This document shows positions 45,307 through 53,470 of a stretch of 64,000 nucleotides of DNA, in pieces. Numbering within the stretch: position 1 is the stretch's first letter; the number at the start of each line of letters is the position of its first letter. The notes beneath the pieces were generated by a model that did not search any database, had not been told where the DNA came from, and saw only the letters and a list, made by a program, of their open reading frames with translations. Source of the stretch: Tenacibaculum pelagium (GTDB taxonomy: Bacteria; Bacteroidota; Bacteroidia; Flavobacteriales; Flavobacteriaceae); NCBI RefSeq assembly GCF_014062345.1, contig NZ_JACGLS010000005.1:62001-126000 (forward strand). The letters run 5' to 3'. Made by a program: the position numbers and the translations under genes.

Positions 45307-45314
45307 TATATTTG
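45307..45314 (+). promoter_or_regulatory. -7 element of a small RNA unit
   Basis: TATATTTG matches TAnnTTTG; no ORF follows, only two strong hairpins. Confidence 0.55.
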
Positions 45315-45316
45315 TA

Positions 45317-45393
45317 GTGTCTAGGAGATATCCTAGGCACTTTTTCTTTTTCATAGCAATTTTCCCACTCAATTTATTGAGTGGGTTTTTTCT
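45317..45393 (+). ncRNA. Candidate small RNA with two hairpins
   Basis: A short unit between dnaJ and rnpB with its own TATATTTG element. Hairpin 1 is GTGTCTAGGA-GATA-TCCTAGGCAC (45317-45340, one G·U pair) followed by T-rich sequence. Hairpin 2 is CCCACTCAAT-TT-ATTGAGTGGG (45364-45385), followed by TTTTTT, a standard terminator. A transcript of about 70-75 nt is predicted. No Rfam family is recognised by eye. Confidence 0.5.
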
Positions 45394-45451
45394 TTTAATA
45401 TAGAAGCTAGTTTCTAAATAAACATAGTAATTTAGCTATCACAAAAATTTA

Positions 45452-45760
45452 AAGCAGGCCTATCTTATCGACTTGTATTTAGTGCAAGTAGGAAAGTCTG
45501 GACACCATAGAGTAGCATAGCGGATAACATCCGTCCGATGTAAATCGAGGACAAGTGCAACAGAAAGTATGTACAGGTAATGCTGTAGTGAAACCAGGTA
45601 AACTCTATGCGGTGCAATGCCATGTATATTAGAACTTGAGTGTAACTCGCACGATTCTAAAGGGTAGGCAGATTGATTTTACGAGTAATTGTAAAACTAG
45701 ATAAATGATAAGAGCCTCATTTTTTTGAGGAACAGAATCCAGCTTACTGGTCTGCTTTTT
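45452..45760 (+). ncRNA. rnpB: RNase P RNA
   Basis: The catalytic RNA of ribonuclease P, which cuts the 5' leader of tRNA precursors. Conserved blocks are AGGAAAGTCTGGACACC near the 5' end (CR-I), ACAGAAAGTATGTACAGG, GGTGCAATGCC, AAGGGTAGGCAGA, and ACAGAATCCAGCTTA near the 3' end (CR-V). The P1 helix AAAGCAGGCC/GGTCTGCTTT closes the molecule and, with the following T-run, also acts as terminator. In P4 the usual CCGG/CCGG pairing is replaced by a compensated CTGG/CCAG. Ends are accurate to a few bases. Confidence 0.93.
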
Positions 45761-46069
45761 TTCCTATTTAGAATCATTATAGGTTTATTTTTGAACTTTT
45801 TAAAAAACACGAATTATCATATTCGTAATTTTTCATTCTCTTTGATATTCTTTTTTTGAGATATTTGTAAAAACATATGTTTGTAATTGATGATTCTCAT
45901 TGTTTTGCTGTTTTTGTTGGTTATTTTTTAATTTGAGGCTAAAAACGTATTTTTGTGAAGCTTTAAAATTAACACAATATATTATAGAACATTTAGCTTT
46001 TAATATTGATAGATTTCTATTCTAAAGATATTAATAAGTCGTTTTATAATTATAAAAAATAAACCTTTT
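45761..46069. other. AT-rich leader region upstream of acnB
   Basis: About 310 bp without a gene. It holds a TATTTTTG promoter-like element (45948-45955) and long T-tracts (for example 45848-45857). No hairpin riboswitch or ORF was seen. Confidence 0.5.
45948..45955 (+). promoter_or_regulatory. Possible -7 element for acnB
   Basis: TATTTTTG matches TAnnTTTG; about 114 nt before the acnB ATG, giving a long AT-rich leader. No TTG at -33. Confidence 0.4.
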
Positions 46070-48847
46070 ATGAATACATACTTAGATTATCTTAAGGAGA
46101 TTGAAGAAAGAAAAGAGCAAGGATTGCATCCTAAGCCAATAGATGGAAGTGAATTATTATCAAATATCATCTCACAAATTAAAGATGTAAATAATGAGCA
46201 CCGCGAAGAGTCTCTTAACTTTTTTATCTATAATGTTTTACCAGGTACAACAAGTGCAGCTGGTGTAAAAGCTAAATTTTTAAAAGAAATTATCTTAGGA
46301 GAAGAAGTAGTAGCAGAAATTTCACCTGCATTTGCTTTCGAGCAATTATCGCATATGAAAGGTGGACCTTCTGTAGAAGTGTTGTTAGATTTAGCGTTAG
46401 GTAATGATGCTGCAATTGCTGAAGAAGCTGCTAAAGTATTAAAAACACAAGTTTTCTTATACGAAGCAGATACAGCTCGTTTAGAAGAAGCATATAAAGC
46501 AGGGAATGCTATAGCTAAAGAATTAATCGAGAGCTATGCGCAAGCAGATTTTTTTACGAAGTTACCAGAAATAGATGAAGAAATTGAAATTGTAACGTTT
46601 GTTGCAGGTGTTGGAGATATTTCTACGGATTTATTATCTCCTGGAGCAGATGCACATTCGAGATCAGATCGTGAGTTACATGGGCAATGTATGTTTGAGC
46701 ATAATAAAGATATGCAAAATGAGTTATTAGCACTAAAAGCACAACACCCAAATAAGCGTGTGATGTTAGTTGCTGAAAAAGGAACTATGGGAGTTGGTTC
46801 ATCTAGAATGTCAGGTGTAAACAATGTTGCGTTATGGACAGGGATTCAAGCAAGTGAGTATGTGCCTTTTATTAATATAGCACCAGTAATTGCTGGTACT
46901 AACGGAATTGCACCTATCTTCTTAACTACGGTTGGTGTAACTGGAGGAATTGGTTTAGATCTTAAAAACTGGGTAAAACAAAAGGACGCTGAAGGAAATA
47001 CAATTGTTGATGAAGAAGGAGATGCAGTTTTAAAAGAAGAGTATTCTGTTGCTACGGGAACTGTACTTACTATAAATACAAAAGAGAAGAAATTATATAA
47101 CGGAGACACTTTCTTAAAAGATGTTTCAGCTGCATTCACTCCTCAAAAAATGGAGTTTATGAAAGCAGGTGGTTCTTATGCGGTAGTTTTCGGTAAAAAA
47201 TTACAAACCTTTGCTTGTAAAACTTTAGGAATAGAGGTACCTCAGGTTTACGCAGCTTCAAAAGAAATTTCAATTGAAGGACAAGGGTTAACGGCGGTTG
47301 AAAAAATCTTCAATAAAAACGCAGTAGGAACTACTCCAGGAAAAACACTACATGCAGGATCTAATGTTAGAGTAGAAGTAAACATTGTAGGTTCTCAAGA
47401 CACTACTGGTTTAATGACTTCTCAAGAATTAGAGATGATGGCTGCTACAGTTATATCTCCAATTGTTGATACAGGTTATCAATCAGGATGTCATACAGCT
47501 TCTGTTTGGGATGATAAGTCTAAAGCTAACATTCCAAGATTAATGAAGTTTATGAATGATTTCGGATTAGTTACTGCACGTCATCCTGAAGGGAAGTACC
47601 ATGCAATGACAGATGTAATTCATAAAGTATTAAATGATATTGCAGTTGATGATTGGGATGTAATTATTGGAGGTGATTCTCATACGCGTATGGCAAAAGG
47701 AGTTGCTTTTGGAGCAGATTCAGGAACAGTTGCTTTAGCTTTAGCTACAGGAGAGGCTACTATGCCAATTCCAGAGTCTGTTAAAGTTACTTTTAAAGGA
47801 GAGATGAAGCCATATATGGATTTCCGTGATGTGGTTCATGCAACACAAGAGCAAATGTTAACTCAATTTGAAGGAGAGAATGTTTTCCAAGGAAAAATTA
47901 TCGAGGTACATATTGGTACTTTAACTTCAGATCAAGCATTTACATTTACAGATTGGACTGCTGAAATGAAAGCAAAAGCATCTATCTGTATTTCTGAAGA
48001 AGAAACATTAATTGAATCATTAGAAATCTCTAGAGATCGTATTCAAATTATGATTGATAAAGGGATGGATAATCCAAAACAAGATCTTAAAGGATTAGTA
48101 GATAAGGCTAACAATAGAATTCAAGAATTAAAAACAGGTACTAAGCCAGCTTTAAAGCCAGATGCGGATGCTAAGTATTATGCTGAAGTTGTTATCGATT
48201 TAGATAAAATTGTTGAGCCAATGATTGCGGATCCAGATGTAAATAATGAAGATGTATCTAAGCGTTATACGCATGATAATATTCAACCATTATCTTTTTA
48301 CGGAGGAACTAAAAAAGTAGATTTAGGTTTCGTAGGTTCTTGTATGGTACATAAAGGAGATATGCAGATTTTGGCACAAATGCTTAAAAATTTAGAGGCT
48401 CAAAAAGGAGAAGTAGAATTTAAAGCTCCTTTAGTTGTTGCGCCACCTACGTACAATATCGTTGATGAATTAAAAGCAGAAGGTGACTGGGAAGTATTAG
48501 AAAAATACGCAGGATTTGTATTTGATGATAACGCTCCAAAAGCAGTTGCAAGAACTAAGTATGACAACAAATTATATTTAGAACGTCCAGGTTGTAGTTT
48601 ATGTATGGGTAACCAAGAAAAAGCAGAACCAGGAGATACGGTAATGGCAACATCAACACGTTTATTCCAAGGTAGGGTAGTAAGAGACACTGATGCTAAA
48701 AAAGGAGAATCATTATTATCTTCTACACCAGTTGTTGTATTATCTTGCATATTAGGAAGAACTCCTACTATGGAAGAGTATGAAGCTGCAGTAGAAGGTA
48801 TTGTATTAACCAAGTTTAAGCCTTCTCAAAAACAATTAGTAATGTAA
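46070..48847 (+). CDS. acnB: Aconitate hydratase B / 2-methylisocitrate dehydratase
   Basis: AcnB interconverts citrate and isocitrate in the TCA cycle and can act on 2-methylisocitrate. The 925-residue length and domain order (N-terminal HEAT-like domain of about 160 residues, then the swivel domain before the catalytic core) are those of AcnB, not AcnA. The 4Fe-4S cysteines are in GYQSGCHTASVWDD and RPGCSLCMGNQ. The substrate-binding GDSHTRM and MGVGSSRMSGVN are present. A second aconitase of another class lies 1.3 kb downstream. Confidence 0.96.
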   Translation: MNTYLDYLKEIEERKEQGLHPKPIDGSELLSNIISQIKDVNNEHREESLNFFIYNVLPGTTSAAGVKAKFLKEIILGEEVVAEISPAFAFEQLSHMKGGPSVEVLLDLALGNDAAIAEEAAKVLKTQVFLYEADTARLEEAYKAGNAIAKELIESYAQADFFTKLPEIDEEIEIVTFVAGVGDISTDLLSPGADAHSRSDRELHGQCMFEHNKDMQNELLALKAQHPNKRVMLVAEKGTMGVGSSRMSGVNNVALWTGIQASEYVPFINIAPVIAGTNGIAPIFLTTVGVTGGIGLDLKNWVKQKDAEGNTIVDEEGDAVLKEEYSVATGTVLTINTKEKKLYNGDTFLKDVSAAFTPQKMEFMKAGGSYAVVFGKKLQTFACKTLGIEVPQVYAASKEISIEGQGLTAVEKIFNKNAVGTTPGKTLHAGSNVRVEVNIVGSQDTTGLMTSQELEMMAATVISPIVDTGYQSGCHTASVWDDKSKANIPRLMKFMNDFGLVTARHPEGKYHAMTDVIHKVLNDIAVDDWDVIIGGDSHTRMAKGVAFGADSGTVALALATGEATMPIPESVKVTFKGEMKPYMDFRDVVHATQEQMLTQFEGENVFQGKIIEVHIGTLTSDQAFTFTDWTAEMKAKASICISEEETLIESLEISRDRIQIMIDKGMDNPKQDLKGLVDKANNRIQELKTGTKPALKPDADAKYYAEVVIDLDKIVEPMIADPDVNNEDVSKRYTHDNIQPLSFYGGTKKVDLGFVGSCMVHKGDMQILAQMLKNLEAQKGEVEFKAPLVVAPPTYNIVDELKAEGDWEVLEKYAGFVFDDNAPKAVARTKYDNKLYLERPGCSLCMGNQEKAEPGDTVMATSTRLFQGRVVRDTDAKKGESLLSSTPVVVLSCILGRTPTMEEYEAAVEGIVLTKFKPSQKQLVM

Positions 48848-48923
48848 TGTCACTTTGAGCGCAGTCGAAAAGTCTTTAGATTCGTAGTTTTTAATTAGGT
48901 TTCGACTAGACTCAATTTAGACA
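48848..48923. repeat. Palindromic intergenic repeat (TGTCA...TTCGA type)
   Basis: A 76-bp imperfect inverted repeat: TGTCACTTTGAGCGCAGTCGAA at the left, TTCGACTAGACTCAATTTAGACA at the right. It resembles the TGTCAxTTCGAGCGCAGTCGAG repeat that recurs between genes in many Bacteroidota. It starts at the first base after the acnB stop and has decayed at several positions. Confidence 0.7.
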
Positions 48924-48934
48924 TCAACATATAT

Positions 48935-48965
48935 AAAGTCCGAGTTTTAACTCGGACTTTTTTTA
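48935..48965 (+). terminator. Terminator after acnB
   Basis: Perfect 12-bp stem AAAGTCCGAGTT/AACTCGGACTTT with a 2-nt loop and a T-run. Confidence 0.9.
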
Positions 48966-49042
48966 TTGTAAATAGAAAGGAAACAAAATTATTTTTGTTT
49001 AATTAGCTATCAATGAAATAGAAAATAAAAAAGTATAGAAAA

Positions 49043-50032
49043 ATGAATTTAAATATCATTGAGGATTATAAATTATTAAAGGGTGGTCTAGATATAAAAA
49101 TTTTAGAAAAATTAATTTATAGACTTGTCAATCTATTTTATATATATAATATTTCGTGGTTAGAGGGTATTAAGTCATTGAATGATTTAATTTATCTAAA
49201 GAAGCATGATAGTTCGAAATTATCAAGCGAAATAGGGAAACTTATATTAAGTTGGATAGAAGCAAAATATGATGAAGAATTGTTAAGTAATTTTACAGGA
49301 AGTTCATTTCCTGTGAAAAAAGAATTAAAGGACACAGCTAAATTAATAAACCTAACATTAGATACTATACGTAATATTAGCGAAAATACAGATGTTCTCC
49401 CGTTTTTGAATTTAAAGCTAGAAGAATCGTCAAATGAGCATATAAAACATAAATTAAGTATTCTTATTGAAAGAATTGAAAATTTTAAGGTTTTAGAACA
49501 AAATATCAGTGATAAAATTTTAGATAAAATTTTATTAAAATCTGATGAGTATTTTGAAGAAGAGTATAATGAAAAGCGATTAAATTTTTTGTTTTGCGGA
49601 CTTCGAGAAACTATTCAAGAGCATACCTTATGCTATACTATAGGATGGTGTAAAAAATCAGACAAATATGCCTATAAATCGGGATGGGTAGGTGCAGGGC
49701 CACTTATGATTTCTAAAACGTTTGATAAGTTTGAAATAATGGGATCATCTCCTATGGTTGATTGGCTTTATCTTTTTGAGTTAGATGTTCAAAATTTAGA
49801 AGAGTATTTTTATATGGAAATACCTTTTGAAAAGAGAAACCTACTAAAATTAAAATCGGTAATAAAATGTTCTACTGAAGAACTATTAGGAAAGGTTAAT
49901 GAAAAGGGGAAAATAATTTATACCCAATCTAAAAAATGGTGTGATCATTATCCAGATTTTCAATACATGGCAGATGAATTAATTGAAAAAGGCATCAATT
50001 GTATTATAGAAATTAGAATACGAGAAAAATAA
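49043..50032 (+). CDS. Unknown protein with immunity-like (Imm35/YrhB-type) C-terminus
   Basis: A 329-residue soluble protein. The first 190 residues are mainly helical (KILEKLIYRLVNLFYIY, ELKDTAKLINLTLDTIRNI). After residue 185 a small alpha/beta part appears with SGWVGAGPLMISKTFDKFEI then MGSSPMVDWLYLFE; this resembles the G-x-G-P-hydrophobic-hydrophobic plus S-x-P pattern of YrhB/Imm35-type immunity proteins. The match is by eye and weak. It stands alone between the two aconitase genes, after a terminator and a decayed palindrome, with lower GC than its neighbours, which suggests an acquired gene. No toxin partner is adjacent. Confidence 0.6.
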   Translation: MNLNIIEDYKLLKGGLDIKILEKLIYRLVNLFYIYNISWLEGIKSLNDLIYLKKHDSSKLSSEIGKLILSWIEAKYDEELLSNFTGSSFPVKKELKDTAKLINLTLDTIRNISENTDVLPFLNLKLEESSNEHIKHKLSILIERIENFKVLEQNISDKILDKILLKSDEYFEEEYNEKRLNFLFCGLRETIQEHTLCYTIGWCKKSDKYAYKSGWVGAGPLMISKTFDKFEIMGSSPMVDWLYLFELDVQNLEEYFYMEIPFEKRNLLKLKSVIKCSTEELLGKVNEKGKIIYTQSKKWCDHYPDFQYMADELIEKGINCIIEIRIREK

Positions 50033-50198
50033 TTAAGAATTTTCTTTCTTTCGATGATACTCTAATAGTATTGATTAATGTAATAGCTTAAATAATATCA
50101 ATAAGTCAGATACTTGTATTTGTTTTAATTATAACTGAAGAAAACGGATTTCACCTTTTTTTGCTAACTTTAGGCGTGTAACAAAAACTAAACAACAA

Positions 50199-52466
50199 AT
50201 GGCATTTGATATTGAAATGATTAAGGCGGTTTATAGTAAGTTTGAGGAGCGAGTAAATGCTGCAAAAAAACTTACAGGTAAACCATTAACACTAGCAGAG
50301 AAAATTTTATATACTCATCTTTGGGATGGAAATCCAAGTACAGCTTTTATAAGAGGAAAAGATTATGTTGATTTTGCTCCAGATCGTATTGCTTGTCAAG
50401 ATGCAACAGCACAAATGGCATTGTTACAATTTATGCAAGCAGGTAAGAATAAAGTGGCTGTACCAACTACGGTACATTGCGATCATTTAATTCAAGCTAA
50501 AGTAGGAGCAGCCAAAGATTTACAAACAGCATTAAATAATAGTAACGAAGTATTCAACTTTTTAGAATCAGTTTCTGATAAATATGGAATTGGATTTTGG
50601 AAACCAGGAGCAGGAATTATTCATCAAGTAGTATTAGAAAATTATGCATTTCCAGGAGGTATGATGATTGGTACCGATTCTCACACAGTAAATGCTGGAG
50701 GATTAGGAATGGTGGCTATTGGTGTTGGAGGAGCTGATGCTGTAGATGTTATGGCTGGTATGCCTTGGGAATTAAAATTTCCGAAATTAATCGGAGTAAA
50801 GCTAACTGGAAAATTATCTGGTTGGACAGCTCCCAAAGATGTTATTTTAAAAGTGGCTGGTATTGTTTCTGCTAAAGGAGGAACAGGTGCTATTGTAGAA
50901 TATTTTGGTCCAGGAGCAATTTCAATGTCATGTACAGGAAAAGGAACTATTTGTAACATGGGAGCTGAAATAGGAGCCACGACTTCTACTTTTGGTTACG
51001 ATAAATCTATGGAGCGTTATTTACGTGCTACCGATAGAAACGATGTTGCAGATGAAGCTAATAAAATAAAAGAACATTTAACAGGTGATGCTGAAGTGTA
51101 TACTAATCCAGAAAAATATTTCGATCAAGTTATTGAAATTAACTTATCAGAATTAGGACCATTATTAAATGGTCCTTTTACACCAGACTTATCTACACAA
51201 GTAGGTGAAGAAATGACAGCAAGAGCTGAAACTAACGATTGGCCATTACAAGTAGAATGGGGGTTGATTGGTTCTTGTACTAATTCGTCATACGAAGATT
51301 TATCAAGAGCTTCATCAGTAGCGCAACAAGCGTTAGATAAAGGGTTAAAAACTAAAGCTGAATTCGGAATTAACCCAGGTTCAGAGCAAGTACGCTATAC
51401 TGCTGAAAGAGATGGTATTTTAGAAGTTTTCGAAAAACTAGATGCAAAGATATTTACGAATGCTTGTGGACCATGTATTGGTCAATGGGGGCGTTATGAA
51501 GATCCTAAGAATGCACCTAAGAACTCCATTGTGCATTCATTCAATAGAAATTTTGCAAAACGTGCTGATGGAAACCCAAATACGCATGCATTTGTTGCAT
51601 CGCCAGAATTAACAGCCGCAATTGCAATAGCAGGTCGTTTAGATTTTAATCCGTTAACAGATTCTTTAATTAATGAAAATGGAGAAGAAGTGATGTTAGA
51701 TGAACCAACTGGTTGGGAATTACCACCTAAAGGTTTTGAGGTTGATGATAACGGTTATATAGAACCAATGGAAGATGGCAGCGGAGTAGTTGTAAGTGTA
51801 GACCCTAAATCTGAACGTTTAGAATTGTTAACTCCTTTTAAACCATTAGGAAATGATTTAAAAGGAATAAAGCTATTGATAAAAGCATATGGTAAATGTA
51901 CAACAGATCATATTTCTATGGCAGGACCTTGGTTACGTTATCGAGGGCATTTAGACAATATTTCTAATAATATGTTAATAGGTGCGGTAAATGCATATAA
52001 TATGAAAACTAATTTTGTGAAAAGTCAGTTAACAGAAGAGTATGACGCCGTTCCAAAAACAGCTCGAGCGTATAAATCAGCTGGTATTAATACAATAGTA
52101 GTTGGCGATCATAATTACGGTGAAGGTTCTTCTCGTGAGCATGCAGCTATGGAACCACGTCATTTAGGAGTTGCTGCTGTTTTAGTAAAATCATTTGCAC
52201 GTATTCATGAAACAAATTTGAAAAAACAAGGAATGCTTGGGTTAACTTTTGCGAATGAAGCTGATTATGACTTAATACAAGAAGACGATACTTTTAATTT
52301 CTTAGATTTAAATGAGTTTGCTCCAGGTAAACCTTTAACTATTGAGGTTGTTCATGCAGATGGTTCTAAAGATACTATTATAGCGAACCATACGTATAAC
52401 CAAGGACAAATAGAATGGTATAATGAGGGTGCTGCTTTAAATTTAATAAAAAAACAAAACGCTTAG
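50199..52466 (+). CDS. Aconitate hydratase, mitochondrial type
   Basis: A 755-residue aconitase of the eukaryote-mitochondrial class (not AcnA/IRP and not AcnB). The 4Fe-4S ligand motifs are [14 protein letters not shown] and [13 protein letters not shown], with the substrate site [14 protein letters not shown] and the C-terminal swivel domain ([21 protein letters not shown]). It converts citrate to isocitrate in the TCA cycle. Because acnB is just upstream, the cell appears to hold two non-homologously organised aconitases side by side. The first, acnB, has its own terminator, so they are separately transcribed. Confidence 0.95.
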   Translation: MAFDIEMIKAVYSKFEERVNAAKKLTGKPLTLAEKILYTHLWDGNPSTAFIRGKDYVDFAPDRIACQDATAQMALLQFMQAGKNKVAVPTTVHCDHLIQAKVGAAKDLQTALNNSNEVFNFLESVSDKYGIGFWKPGAGIIHQVVLENYAFPGGMMIGTDSHTVNAGGLGMVAIGVGGADAVDVMAGMPWELKFPKLIGVKLTGKLSGWTAPKDVILKVAGIVSAKGGTGAIVEYFGPGAISMSCTGKGTICNMGAEIGATTSTFGYDKSMERYLRATDRNDVADEANKIKEHLTGDAEVYTNPEKYFDQVIEINLSELGPLLNGPFTPDLSTQVGEEMTARAETNDWPLQVEWGLIGSCTNSSYEDLSRASSVAQQALDKGLKTKAEFGINPGSEQVRYTAERDGILEVFEKLDAKIFTNACGPCIGQWGRYEDPKNAPKNSIVHSFNRNFAKRADGNPNTHAFVASPELTAAIAIAGRLDFNPLTDSLINENGEEVMLDEPTGWELPPKGFEVDDNGYIEPMEDGSGVVVSVDPKSERLELLTPFKPLGNDLKGIKLLIKAYGKCTTDHISMAGPWLRYRGHLDNISNNMLIGAVNAYNMKTNFVKSQLTEEYDAVPKTARAYKSAGINTIVVGDHNYGEGSSREHAAMEPRHLGVAAVLVKSFARIHETNLKKQGMLGLTFANEADYDLIQEDDTFNFLDLNEFAPGKPLTIEVVHADGSKDTIIANHTYNQGQIEWYNEGAALNLIKKQNA

Positions 52467-52493
52467 ACTAAGTATTCTTAGTTAAGAAATGAA

Positions 52494-52531
52494 TAAGACT
52501 TCAGGTAATTTACTTGAAGTCTTTTTTATTT
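52494..52531 (+). terminator. Terminator after the mitochondrial-type aconitase
   Basis: AAGACTTCA/TGAAGTCTT stem with internal GT/AC extension, followed by a T-run. Confidence 0.85.
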
Positions 52532-52608
52532 TATATATAGAAATAACTTCTGTAAGTTTACTGTCATTATTCGACATATGTTATATTAATAAAATAACAA
52601 TTTAAAAA

Positions 52609-53361
52609 ATGAAAAAACTAACTTTACTAATAGCTATTACTGCAGTTTTTACAGCTTGTAAAAAGGAAGTGAAAAAAGAAATTGACCAAAAAGAACCAAC
52701 AGTTGAAAAATATCCAAAAGCTTTATTAGAAGTGTTTGATAAGCATGGTAGTATAGCTAATTGGGATAAAATGAAAACTTTGTCTTATAGTATAGATAAA
52801 GAAGAACATACTACAGATTTACATTCTCGAAGAGCGGTGATTAATTCACCTAAATATTCATATGGTTTTGACGGACAAAACACTTGGGTTTCTGATACAA
52901 CTAAATTTAAAAAAGACCCTAAGTTTTACTATAATTTGTATTTTTATTTTTACGCGATGCCATTTGTATTAGCTGATGATGGAATAACATATTCAGAAAT
53001 TGAACCATTAGAGTTTGAAGGAAAAAAATATCCTGGGTATAAGATTTCTTACGAAGCAAATATTGGAAACTCGTCGGATGATAATTATTTTATCTATTTT
53101 GACCCTGCAACAAAAGAAATGAGATGGTTAGGATATACTGTTACTTATTTTAGTAAAAAACCATCAGATAAGTTTAATGTTATTAGATATAATGATTGGG
53201 AAAATGTTAACGGTTTATTATTGCCAAAATCTATAACTTGGTATCAGAAAGATGACAAAGGTAATCCAACAGAACCAGCTGGAGATCCTACTGAGTTTAA
53301 ATTACCGTTATTAAGTCAAGCTTCATTAGCTGACAGCTTTTATGAAAAACCAAACCAATAA
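52609..53361 (+). CDS. DUF6503 family lipoprotein
   Basis: A 250-residue lipoprotein with a lipobox (FTAC, Cys17). The body has aromatic beta strands (KYSYGFDGQNTWV, FYYNLYFYFYAMPFVL, WENVNGLLLPKSITWY) of the DUF6503 family, a Bacteroidota group that looks like the LolA/LolB lipid-binding half-barrel. It probably binds a hydrophobic molecule in the periplasm, which is an inference from shape. A 35-codon ORF starts next to its stop, then the symporter gene. Confidence 0.82.
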   Translation: MKKLTLLIAITAVFTACKKEVKKEIDQKEPTVEKYPKALLEVFDKHGSIANWDKMKTLSYSIDKEEHTTDLHSRRAVINSPKYSYGFDGQNTWVSDTTKFKKDPKFYYNLYFYFYAMPFVLADDGITYSEIEPLEFEGKKYPGYKISYEANIGNSSDDNYFIYFDPATKEMRWLGYTVTYFSKKPSDKFNVIRYNDWENVNGLLLPKSITWYQKDDKGNPTEPAGDPTEFKLPLLSQASLADSFYEKPNQ

Positions 53362-53469
53362 ATGAATCAACAAAAATATACTTGGAAAAAAGAGTACACC
53401 TTAGTACTGTTTGCTAATTTACTTTATATAATAGCGTTTTACATTATTACAAATTTATATACTGGTTAA
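53362..53469 (+). CDS. 35-residue single-helix membrane peptide before the symporter
   Basis: An ORF of 35 codons starting at the base after the DUF6503 stop and ending one base before the symporter start. The product has a charged N-terminus (NQQKYTWKKEY) and one membrane helix (TLVLFANLLYIIAFYIITNLY). The exact fit between neighbours and the positive-inside layout argue for a real gene. Small accessory peptides of sodium:solute symporters are known from other groups; this one may be of that kind, inferred from context. Confidence 0.65.
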   Translation: MNQQKYTWKKEYTLVLFANLLYIIAFYIITNLYTG

Positions 53470-53470
53470 T

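Noticed and set aside
48400..48813. Long antisense ORF within acnB
   Set aside because: It mirrors codon structure of acnB, has no start context and no recognisable domain.
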